This document shows positions 54,802 through 64,000 of a stretch of DNA of 64,000 nt, one piece after another (the first letter of the stretch is position 1; each line of letters begins with the position of its first letter). Origin of the DNA: Carposina sasakii (Eukaryota; Arthropoda; Insecta; Lepidoptera; Carposinidae); assembly GCA_014607495.2 (NCBI GenBank), contig CP053163.1, positions 2,894,716 to 2,958,715 on the forward strand, given 5' to 3'. Below the pieces are notes generated by a model. The model did no database searches. It was not told the origin of the DNA and worked only from the letters and a program-made list of their open reading frames with translations. A program made the translations under genes and the position numbers.

Positions 54802-55020
54802 GCTCACTACAGGCGGGTGGCGCGCGACGCGGCCGGTGTGCGACTGAGGACGGGCGACACAGGTGACCGCGGGGGCGCGACAAAGGCCGGCGGGGGAAGC
54901 GGGGGGGCGGTGGGAGGAGCCTCGGCTGGGCGGAGCGGATCGATGCGCGGTGGGGACAGGCGACAGCCGCGTAAACAGCGCCGCATCGCTTACGTAAGCT
55001 CTTGCACTACGTAGCTATGT
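54791..55020 (-). promoter_or_regulatory. GC-rich 5' region of disco
   Basis: This segment is much richer in GC and CG dinucleotides than its surroundings and probably holds the 5' UTR or promoter. A pyrimidine-rich run ending TCCTCAG (minus strand, about 54844-54850) could be a splice acceptor, in which case transcription starts further upstream. The palindrome GCTTACGTAAGC lies at 54988-54999. No TATA box is obvious. Confidence 0.45.
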
Positions 55021-57038
55021 CCATCTATGTCTCTGCTCTATGTCGTTCAGATATACCTACACTTCACTACATGGACACGTACGTTTCAATATAGAAACGA
55101 ATTGTATCATGAGCTCTATCATTACTATGATGGACCAAAGTATCTTTGTTCTACACTAGCGAATGCATCGTGCCAAAACTAAACAACAAAGCGCATCGCA
55201 ACACATCCGATCTATATCTAGTCGTGTACCATACACCACATAATTAGAAAGGGCATTGGACTGCAGTAGAGCACGATCTGTAAATAACAAGACAGTTAAG
55301 TTCAAGACGCGCTAACAAAGCTGTTCGCTACAGTATCTACTCACCTATATTTCCTGAACTTTCGGTTGGTATAGAAATGTGCTTTCTGAACCACAAGTCG
55401 TGGGTTCGTTTCTCGGCACTTATGTCTGTGTCCGTCCACTTAGAATAGGTAGATCGATACTTTTATGAAGCTAAATAAATACAAATATAATATAAATAAT
55501 ATAGCTTAGCTCGCTATTTAAGTGTTTGTATAGTAGACGGTTATTTAATGCATGGATATTTAAATTTATATTATTTATTTTTCAGCAATTAAATAATACC
55601 ATAGTAATTAAACCACATCATCATTAAACAATTTGATTAAAACTCCAACGACTCTACCTTTACAAAACGTATTCGCGCTAAGAACAATACAACTAACGCC
55701 ATCTATTATGCGGTGGCGAAACTAGTGTACATCTCTCGATATCGTCCGCGTGTCCAATTTAAATTCATAGCCATGTTATTAACATTAGCTCCCTGTTTAC
55801 TATAAATTATTTTGCCGTCTTTTGACTATGCTATTGGTTTTCAATTACCCTAATGAATAATAATAAATATTTATTTTTCTTTATCACAATTATACCTACA
55901 CGATTAGGTATGTAGGTAGATATGTAAGTAGGTTTTTTTTTACGTTGTGTAAGACTGATATCTGAGGTAGGTACTCATTTAGAAGCCTGGTTCAGGACAC
56001 CAGGTTCCTTTCCCTTATTCATACCTTTTAGGTTAGTAGAACTTAATTACAATTGGACACTAGAATCTTTAGAAAGAGCATCTACAGTAGGTATATGGCG
56101 AAGCGAAACTCCTTAAAAGTTAATGAATTTTAGTCTACAAAAATTAAAACGTAGACTATAAATTACCCTTTTTCTATTTAAAAGCTCAATAAAACACGTG
56201 TAAGTGTGCACATGAAAAAAACTTGAAACAGTGCGCTAACCGCAAACAAATATACCTATGACCGCAAATGAAAAGCCGCCTTTAATGAAAACTTTAAACT
56301 GTTTGCACGGTTACGGTTTAGCAATGAAAGTTTTAACATAGGTTTACGTAGGTGGGTAACATGTGATTTCGATACTCTTTTACTTGACTACGCCGGAAAG
56401 AATGTGTTTTACCTACCCGTTAAGCCAAGTTATTTAATATGACTGATTTCAATTTTATTTTCAACATGGGCACTTTTAATTAAAACGGTACGTACATTTT
56501 TTTAATGCTACCGTTATTAGGTAAGTACCTAGGTAAATTATGTTAAGCATGTCAACAGAAAATGTTTCTCTATGAATATTCGTAGACCTACATTGACTTA
56601 GTTCGAGCCAGACGGTCTGCAACCGTATGATGAATTTGGTGAGAGCGAGATGTCTCACTTTTAGACGTCAAATTCACAAAGCTATTAATAACTAGATAAA
56701 CTAAATGTATGTACTTTGCAATAAAAATAGACTTAAGAATTAAAATAGACACTCATTCTCGAGCCAGGATTAAATAAGTTAGAGTTGATAGAAGTGGTTT
56801 GCAATCCCTTTTTACACACCAAGAAGAAATACTTGTCTTGTCTAGTTATTACTTAGCTCATCATACCGGAGCTGATAGCCTTGTTCTATAGTAAGTAGGT
56901 AATTAAGCCTTGCCAAAGCCAGTGTTCCCAACTAATATTATAATCCTTCACTCTTTATTTTATCCATCAATCTTATTGAATTATGCCTACATAATAAGTA
57001 GTTGAGAGTATGGAGAAGCACATAGGCTACCTACATTC
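55021..57038. other. No gene seen upstream of disco
   Basis: Two kilobases of mostly AT-rich DNA. The only repeat recognised is copy 2 of repeat O at 56631-56695. No first exon of disco can be identified without transcript data. Confidence 0.4.
56631..56695 (-). repeat. Repeat O, copy 2
   Basis: The reverse of 17868-17933, including GTGAGAGCGAGATGTCTCAC as plotted on the plus strand. Confidence 0.55.
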
Positions 57039-57405
57039 TACAGGATGTTTTTTAGTTGCCACCCTTAACGAAGGGTACGTACTCTATACATCAAATAAAG
57101 TAAGTTAATCCCAAAAAAATGCTGGGAAAAGATGCAAAAAAAATTGAAAAAAATAATTATTTCTTGATCGGGCAAAATTTAGTGTCCCGTGTTTATGCTA
57201 GTTCTTTCATAGACAGATATTAATTATATTCTTGAAAAAATCTTGCTACGCGCGTCTATGTGCATTTCAGCAGAAAAACGCAGTATATTTCCTAATCTTT
57301 GGACCCTAATATCTTAGGAACCAGACACTCCCCAGGTATGCTTCCATGGAGAAAAATGATCATTATAATGAGGAGATTCCGTAACCCTGACCAAAAATAC
57401 CTGTA
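57039..57405 (-). mobile_element. Repeat B (CAGGGTG element), copy 5
   Basis: It starts TACAGGATGTTTTTTAGTTG and ends near AAAAATACCTGTATA; the right terminus has lost part of CAGGGTG. The block TTGCTACGCGCGTCTATGTG is intact. Confidence 0.72.
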
Positions 57406-57997
57406 TATCCTAAATGACGGATTAATGCACAGCCTGAATCTCTTATAAGTAGACCTAAAGCTTGGTGGTTGAGTTCTTTGTTTGTAGGCATCCAATAAAA
57501 AAGGGGTTCTGAATTCTAGAGTAGGTATAGTAAAGAAGGAAAGATTAGACGTAATAAGTCGTGGGTGGCCGCTAGTACATGGAACATTGTAATGTTAATC
57601 AGAAACAGGATATAAAAAGACTACTAAGTATCAAACTATCCAATCCAACCTCTCAAGGATTACACCATCGCATATCAAAAGAGGCATAACCCAACAAACA
57701 TTCGAATGGAAAAATAAACCGACGAATCGGATCTCGCGAATCGCTCGATACGTCGCTGTCAAATCGATAGATTTTTCTGTTCGGTATCGCATCGCACCTA
57801 ATAAGCTGTGCTCCATTATTCGAGAAACAGTTACAATCCCGCCTTTAGCTGCGCGGCTGGTGTAAACACTGCTCTTTTGTTGTGTGGTACAAGTCATAAG
57901 AGTGTGCATACCTACTTAAAACCTAGAAGTCATCGTTATATTCTCCAATAAGTATCTTAGTAGATGCTATTGAAATAGGATAACTTTAATAACGAAA
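57406..57997. other. No gene seen
   Basis: Nothing recognised. The 92-codon minus-strand frame at 57631-57909 has no domain I know. Confidence 0.35.
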
Positions 57998-58120
57998 GGA
58001 TTTTTCAATGGTCAGATAGCCTATCTAAGGTTTAAAGTTTATGCTGTCTCTATCTTGCTCAAGTTTTGAAGAAAGACAGCATCAAACTTATCCTATAGAT
58101 ATCTCCGATGAAAAATAAGT
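57998..58120. mobile_element. Repeat L, copy 4
   Basis: TTCAATGGTCAGATAGCCTA, TGCTGTCTCTATCTTGCTCA and AAGACAGCATCAAACTTATC are the same blocks as in copies 1 and 2. Confidence 0.55.
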
Positions 58121-59875
58121 CCTTGCCCAAGTAACACACCTGGGTGGTAAATAACTCTTATATCATATACATTAAAAACCTTAAGTGAAAATAGCGGCTA
58201 TGATAAAGTGGTATATGGGTTCCAATAACCCATAAACAACGCAAATAGAACCAAGCGGAGAAAAATTGCAAGCTATTTTTGATTCCTAATGGGTTCGATA
58301 GAGGTTCTTGGGATCACTATGGGTGATAATTAGAACACGGGGTGCAAATTGTCTCTAGCGAACAAATAATTGAATGATGTTCGTTCAGTTCATTCTTGGT
58401 GAGTGATTGTAAGCGACCGTATTTCTGTTTCTGACTAAACGTTCTACATTTTAATATTGACGACGAAAAAATTTATTTTGCGGTGTTGTAATATCAAATA
58501 TTCTTCTTTCATATTTAATTGTAGCTCAAAACCCTTGCGAATGTTTTTTTACTGTAAAATTATAAAACTTAAAATAACTTATAAACTTAAAATCAGCCAT
58601 TTGCCACCTTTAAGTGACAAATCGGTACGTGATATAGCGCACAAGTATTTTTAGAACTTTTAGTTTGAAACAGGTGTACATAACTTCCCAGTGCCCCCCG
58701 ATTCAAACTTATTTACGCGTTGGAGTGACATAACAGTGTAAATTAGAAGTTAGGGTTAGAATAATTTTAAGTTCCAAAAAGGCTATAGTATGGTCCGTTT
58801 TGTTGCTACATGTTATATAATATTTCAATATACTACCCATTTCGAACTACAAGTGCTAAATCGAAGAATGTTATTACTAATATCTAAAGGTGTCTCAAAA
58901 GTGATTGGGTTTAATAATTATTAAACCCTGTTTGACACCATTAGTACTATATTAGTAACAAATAAAGCCTCTATGCTGCTATAAGTAGGAATTTCGACCT
59001 TATGCCACCCTAAGAAATATAATGGATACCTAAAACTTTCATAAGCAACTACGGGTGAAAGAACTTATATAAAACTTTGAGATGTATTTTCAGCTGGAAG
59101 TTTTACCTGACACTGATATAATACTTATTTCTAACTTGAAGTTTTAAAATAAGTTGCAAAATTCACTTATGTGCTAGTTGGGTAGTGACATTTTCCATCC
59201 ATCAAAAATTTCGGTGTGTATTGAAAAATAAACGCTCCGACAATGCGTCGCCATACCCCAAAATCACCTTAGATCTTTTTAGCTTCTGATAAATATAAAA
59301 TGTAGGTAATATATATACCTAAATATATTTATCTCATGACTTAAACCACCAGTCACCCATATACTGTCCGTTTCGCGGTATAAAAGTAAACATGCTCTCT
59401 TTTTGTCGTAAGTGATTCGACTCTGGTCAACGTTGATTTTTTAACGAGAAATAAGGGGACGTGCACATTTACCTATACATTTTTAATGATACATAATAGG
59501 TATAATATTAATAAACATAGTATTAAGGATCACATAGCACACTTCATACTGACTCCATACTGTGCTGATTGTATATAATTACCTATGTATATAATTAATA
59601 CTTTATGTTTAAAACATCGGTGTTCAATTTTATACAAATTAAATAGCAACTTGTCACTAGGTAATTATATTTTTATGTATAATGTACACCACCGCCACCA
59701 CTAACACAAATCTTTTACATCTAGCCTCGCTACGCTTAATGTGGCTATAAGATTTCCTTCATGATCCTGCGGTTCTGGGCACCCAATTTTGGTAACAGAG
59801 CCGTATGTATGTTTATATCCACATTTTCGAAGGATAGACGGCCGTACATATACCTATGTATTTGTGTACCTACTA
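58121..59875. other. No gene seen
   Basis: No repeat family, RNA gene or coding frame is recognisable in this 1.75 kb. A trace related to repeat F may lie at 59755-59810 (reverse GATCCTGCGGTTCTGGGCAC). Confidence 0.4.
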
Positions 59876-60283
59876 TACAGGCTGTTTTTTTGTGGCCACC
59901 TTTAACGAAAGGTACGTACTCTATACATCAAATAAAGTAAGTTTATGCCAAAAAAAATGTTGGGTTAGGTTAGGTTAGGTTAGGTTAGGTTTTTTTTTTT
60001 TTTTTTTTTTAATTTTAAATTCCTTGATCGTGCGAAATTTATAGTGTCTAGTGTTTATGTTAGTTTTTTTATAGACAGATATTAATTATTTTTCGTGAAA
60101 AAATCCTGCTACGCGCGTCTATGTGCATTTATGCAGAAAAACGCAGTCTATTTACTCAACTTTGGACCCTAATATTTTGGAAACCGGACACTTCCCAGGT
60201 ATGCTTCCATGGAGAAAAATGATCGTGATGATGAGGAGATTCCGTAGTTTTCGGGAACGTTGACGACCAAAAATCACCCTGTA
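59876..60283 (-). mobile_element. Repeat B (CAGGGTG element), copy 6, carrying a telomere-type array
   Basis: It is bounded by TATACAGGCTG and ATCACCCTGTA. In the variable centre, directly after ATGTTGGG, five TTAGG units (59965-59989) are followed by a long T run. The rest matches the family closely. Confidence 0.8.
59965..59989 (+). repeat. Interstitial telomeric repeat (TTAGG)5
   Basis: Five uninterrupted TTAGG units, the telomere repeat of most insects. They lie inside a transposon copy and not at a chromosome end, and no other repeat B copy in the window has them. Confidence 0.92.
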
Positions 60284-60310
60284 TAATATAAGTCGCGTGG
60301 TTCCAGGCGA

Positions 60311-60530
60311 GGAGAGTTTGTACCACCCCATGCCTGCCCGTAGGGTTTCCGGGAGACGGGCAGCAGCGGCTACCGTGCTGACAATATAGTCCGAAAATCA
60401 CACTGCGGTCTCCAACCCGCCTGCCCAGCGTGGTGACTATGGGCAAAACTCCCCTGTGGCTGTAGCCTTGTGGCGTGCCCTGGGGGAGGCCTACGTCCAG
60501 CAGTGGACTGCAATAGGCTGAAGACGAAGA
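60311..60530 (+). repeat. Repeat A, copy 9
   Basis: TACCACCCCATGCCTGCCCG, GCGTGGTGACTATGGGCAAA and GTCCAGCAGTGGACTGCAAT, then GGCTGAAGACGAAGA as its tail. Confidence 0.8.
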
Positions 60531-61061
60531 TATAATGTTAAGAATTCTCTACTAGTCTACAAGCCCTCTAACGTCTCTGGCCGACATATTTATTTTAAAG
60601 AGCCGTCCGCATACATATTTGTTTGTATTAAAATATTTTTAGCCAAGACTTGCACACGACACATACCAAGTATCTACACGCTTACCAAGTACTTACATTT
60701 TATTATTAGTAACTTTTTATTGGCATGGCAGAGGTATAGTCATGTGTACTGCCACATTTTATTGTGTACTGAGGAGTTTAAAGCCTTCCATCGGTTACAC
60801 AATCATATTTTTACCTGACTATGCCATGAGTGAGGGTTATGTTTTTCGAGTGTATTTAAGTATGCATATATCATTAGTACGCTCTAGCTAGAGCTTAAAT
60901 GGCTTGTCGGATTGCAGCTTCAGAGGTATCTTTAGATCGTATTAGTCGTGAAAGTGACACTAGTTCAAAATTTTACGCAGTCGGATTTTTTCTTTAAGTA
61001 ATTGCTATATTTCTTCAACGCACCATTTTGTCGAGTTATTGTTATTTATTAGTTAGAGGTT
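60531..61061. other. No gene seen
   Basis: No recognisable element. Confidence 0.4.
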
Positions 61062-61300
61062 TTAGGTGTAGTAGGTAGTGACCCTGCCTGCGACGCCATG
61101 GGTCCTGGGTTCGAATCCCGGTAGGTGCAAACATTGATATGATGAATATCGATGTTTGTTTCCGAGTCATGGATGTTTCTATACTTATCTATGTATTAAT
61201 ATACCGTTGCTTAGTACCCACGACACAAGACCTTAGGGATCTTAATGTGGGACTAGGTTAATGTGTTGTGTAGTTAGTGAATATTTATAAAAAAAAAACT
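61062..61300 (+). repeat. tRNA-derived SINE H, copy 2
   Basis: The B-box GGGTTCGAATCCCGG is intact and the A-box region (TAGGTGTAGTAGGTAGTGAC) is slightly altered. The tail CCGAGTCATGGATGTTTCTA through GATCTTAATGTGGGACTAGG ends in an A-rich run, as expected of a SINE. Confidence 0.8.
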
Positions 61301-61370
61301 GAAGTCTAGGAATTATAAGTACTAGAAACAAACATATTTTTTTTTTATAATAGACATAGACAAACATGGC

Positions 61371-61530
61371 TGTGTTCCCGAAATGGGGTGCCAAGAACTG
61401 CAGGACAATAAAGGAGATCCACGACGTTCAGCATAGTGGGAACAGACGTCCTAAATGACAAGTTGCTATGTCCTAAGTCGACTCTTACGACATGCACGGA
61501 AGGAGATGCAGCTGATGTGTTATAGCATAG
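61371..61530 (+). repeat. Repeat F, good reference copy
   Basis: CTGTGTTCCCGAAATGGGGT, GAACTGCAGGACAATAAAGG, AAGTCGACTCTTACGACATG and GGAGATGCAGCTGATGTGTT are all present. Confidence 0.7.
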
Positions 61531-62439
61531 AATATAATAGTTTTTTTATTTGAGAATTATACATACACGGAAAGAAACAACATATAACAAGACAATAGAA
61601 ATAGGGTAGAAATAGTTACAGATCAAAAGAAGTAGGTAGAGAGGTAGAAGCAGACGTGAAAAGAACAGTAAGAAGAACTGTGTGCCCTATTTGGAGCCCG
61701 TTAGTCACGTCCCGTGTACGTGCAACCGACAAACGGGTCCCTTTTCAGGTGGATGCTGTTAAGACAAAATAGGCGTGCCTACCTTGCAAGCAGCGCTGGT
61801 TTTCAAAAGGGAAGCAATTAGGGGGAGGATGTGTTCTAGCAGAAATCCCGCATCAGCACAGGATTAGCAATGGAACGGATGCTAAGGTCCTTTAGTATGA
61901 TTTTTCTCGTTTTGTCAAATATTGGATTAACTCCTCCTAGTCCTACTAATGCTGTAAACGTTAATTCTGCATAATAATAAACCCTAAATACCCGCAAGTA
62001 AGTAGTAAGTACAAGGTTATCTTTGTTTGTAACTAAGTCATGAAGAACATGCAAGGACGTGGAATTGTTATCATCATACATGACTTCTAATTGCGCACGA
62101 AATTGTGCATGACTGTATGTATGTCATGTACTGTATCAACAATTATTTGGGTTGAAACGGACATACTAATAAAAAAAAACTGTATAGGCGACTTGCCAAG
62201 GTGAGAGATATCGCGAACAAACATAATAGCTCCTACAAGAGTTTATATTCGTATTCTTAGTTGCTTACTTAAGTGAAGGTGCCCGTGTGTGAGGTGGTAT
62301 TTTTTTTAATATTAAATAGGCTTACGCTTGGCCACAACGCGCCTGATGGTAAGCACCGCTGCAGTCTAAGATGGAGCGCGCTTGCCTAAAAGAAACCGGT
62401 TCACTCTCGACTTCAAGACCGCAACTGCAATATTAGTAG
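61531..62439. other. No gene seen; one retroposon scrap
   Basis: At about 62325-62400 GCGCCTGATGGTAAGCACCG and CTGCAGTCTAAGATGGAGCG resemble a widespread lepidopteran repeat. The remainder is unassigned. Confidence 0.4.
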
Positions 62440-62615
62440 CCATAACTGCAAGATCATAAAGGAGATCTAAGCCACTTTTAGTACTTACAGCGGGATAGAT
62501 AGATGTAAGTAATCAGTAACATATTGCTAGTTCATCGTCTGATAGAATGCACCAGAGCTCTTTAGTCAACTCTTACGACATGCGCGGAAGGAGATGCAGC
62601 TGATGTATGTTGTTA
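62440..62615 (+). repeat. Repeat F, further copy
   Basis: CATAACTGCAGATCATAAAG-like sequence leads to GCACCAGAGCTCTTTAGTCA, AACTCTTACGACATGCGCGG and GGAGATGCAGCTGATGTATG. Confidence 0.62.
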
Positions 62616-62824
62616 GTATCTTAGATGTACTTGTGTATCAACATAAATCTAGTAATCAACTGTGCCATCTCATCAAAATATTATTATATTATAACAGAAA
62701 TAAGTAACCTTACACGCATCCGACTTATGTAGATACCTAATTATGATCTAACAACAATGTTACTAATTAGTCGATAAAGATAAAAATAAATAATCTTGTT
62801 GCGATTTTATTTAGGCTAAAGCAA

Positions 62825-62960
62825 AGTCCCGTGCTGATGCGGGGTTGCACTGGAATACATCAGCTGCATCTCCTTCTGTGCATACGTAAGAGTCGACTAG
62901 GGAACTCAGGGGCGTTCTCTCAGGCGATGAGCTTGCAACTTAACACTGTTAGTTAGCTGC
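62825..62960 (-). repeat. Repeat F, reverse copy
   Basis: CCCGTGCTGATGCGGGGTTG, CATCAGCTGCATCTCCTTCT and AAGAGTCGACTAGGGAACTC occur in reverse order, 200 bases from a forward copy. Confidence 0.65.
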
Positions 62961-63004
62961 TGCTATATATAGCTGTGGAATGTCCTTCGTGATAGTCATG
63001 TGTA

Positions 63005-63332
63005 TACAGGTGTTTTTTCGTTGCCACCCTTTACGAAGAGTATGTACTCTATACATCAAATAAAGTAAGTTTATGTCAAAAAATTGCTGGGAAACGATGT
63101 TATTTTTTTTTAATTCATTACTTGATCGGGCGGAATTTATAGTGTCTAGTATTTGTGTTAGTTTTTTTATGTGCATTTATGCAAAAAAACGCAGTCTATT
63201 TACTCAACTTTGGACCCTAATATCTTGGGAACCAGATACTTTCCAGGTATGCTTCTATGGAGAAAAATGATCATGATCATGTAGAGATTCTGTGGTATTC
63301 GGGGACGTTGACGACCACAAAACATCCTGTAT
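63005..63332 (-). mobile_element. Repeat B (CAGGGTG element), copy 7, internally deleted
   Basis: It starts TACAGGTGTTTTTTCGTTGC and ends AAAACATCCTGTA. About 60 bases containing the ACGCGCGTCTATGTGC block are missing (TTAGTTTTTTTATGTGCATT shows the joint). Confidence 0.72.
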
Positions 63333-64000
63333 AATTTTTTTCACCAGGACAATGGTAGGTAGGTACAATACTGATCTATTCCCAAAAAAGTGGCTTAACT
63401 GGGCTATTTTGATCGCAGGGGAAAATTCAGCCACTTTCTAATCTTAATATCCAGAAGGTCCAGTCAATTAACCGATCAGTTTAAAAAACTACGGATATAC
63501 AAATAATCCAGACCTCTATAGTACATAACCATTGCACTTACGTATAGGTATATTATGTACCAACCAAGTTACCTTTAAAACGACGAAAAATCGCAACAAA
63601 CTTTTCGCTTGTAAAAAATAGTGGCTAACGACTTCACTGTAGCGCCACATTCAACAATTTTACAGCAACTTGGACTATACTTTCGGTACTTCCACGCACT
63701 AGTGCCCACCGTATCGTGACGGTGGCGATTTACTGTTCTTGTTTTATCGGAAATACGTGAAAAAACGTAACGAACGTATGTGTGTTTGTCAAGCGTTGTT
63801 GACTTGGATTAGCACATGGATGTTGCGTAACGGCGAAAATGTTAACTACTTGCGTGCGCAATGTGTTTACTTTGTGCTAATTTTACTAGACTATTTTGGC
63901 AAATTCTGTAGACCAACAATAATAACATATTTTATAGGTATTATCTAAAATTAAAAACTTAGTTATTACCCGAGGAGAGTTTGCATCAGCTAGGCAGCCG
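63333..64000. other. No gene seen
   Basis: No repeat recognised. A 69-codon frame at 63739 begins with TTG, so it is not a credible gene start, and has no known motif. Confidence 0.35.

Noticed and set aside
54410..54847. 145-codon plus-strand frame opposite disco
   Set aside because: Antisense shadow of a GC-rich, arginine- and proline-coding region; no domain.
54791..54883. N-terminal extension of disco from a TTG codon
   Set aside because: No ATG is present in frame up to the stop at 55007-55009, and the strong-context ATG at 54790 is the first possible start.
59965..59989. Chromosome end
   Set aside because: Only five TTAGG units, with transposon sequence continuing on both sides.
1..64000. 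CRISPR array
   Set aside because: Repeated units are dispersed, differ in length and orientation, and lack regular spacers; the DNA is eukaryotic.

Overview
The window looks like nuclear DNA from a moth or butterfly (Lepidoptera). It is AT-rich and gene-poor, dominated by short dispersed repeats of types I associate with lepidopteran genomes. It also carries a short array of the insect telomere unit TTAGG. I find one host gene, one nearly complete LTR retrotransposon, the 3' end of a second one at the left edge, and about fifteen families of SINE-like and inverted-repeat (MITE-like) elements.

Host gene: a long uninterrupted minus-strand frame (52715-54790) encodes a 691-residue protein with two widely separated pairs of C2H2 zinc fingers of the disconnected/basonuclin type. 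It is the lepidopteran disco or disco-related transcription factor. Its start lies in GC-rich DNA. A three-codon upstream frame overlaps the start codon by one base. A palindrome matching the PAR-bZIP site TTACGTAA lies about 200 bases upstream.

Retrotransposons: 45000-49401 (minus strand) is a Ty3/Gypsy element of mag type. It has identical 111-bp LTRs, a perfect 5-bp target duplication ATATT, a primer site matching the 3' end of tRNA-Ser, and a polypurine tract. Gag, protease, RT and RNase H lie in one frame. A small deletion at the RT/integrase junction shifts the frame and removes the two histidines of the integrase zinc-binding domain. The left edge (2-541) is the C-terminal part of another Ty3/Gypsy pol. 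A decayed RTE-type LINE C-terminus lies at 10081-10370, and a possible integrase remnant at 13244-13468.

Repeat landscape, with letters used throughout the entries: A = SINE-like body with an RTE-like 3' tail; B = ~390-bp element ending CAGGGTG at TA; C = ~264-bp foldback with the same tip; D = ~270-bp foldback with tip TATAAGGTCT; E = repeat beginning GTGGACGCCCGCGACTCCGT; F = SINE-like repeat with TAGTCGACTCTTACGACATG; G and H = tRNA-derived SINEs; I = ~150-bp repeat with GGATGATGGCGCTAGTTACT; J, K, L, N, O, P = smaller direct or inverted repeats. There are also a TTAA-flanked foldback and a hAT-like element. Several nested insertions give relative ages: G2 inside I4, B2 inside F3, hAT-like inside G4, K inside the TTAA element.

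Apart from these, the ~45 kb downstream and ~9 kb upstream of disco hold no gene I can support. That is compatible with a large regulatory landscape around a developmental transcription factor, but no individual enhancer can be proven from sequence alone. I found no CRISPR array, rRNA gene or convincing functional tRNA gene.
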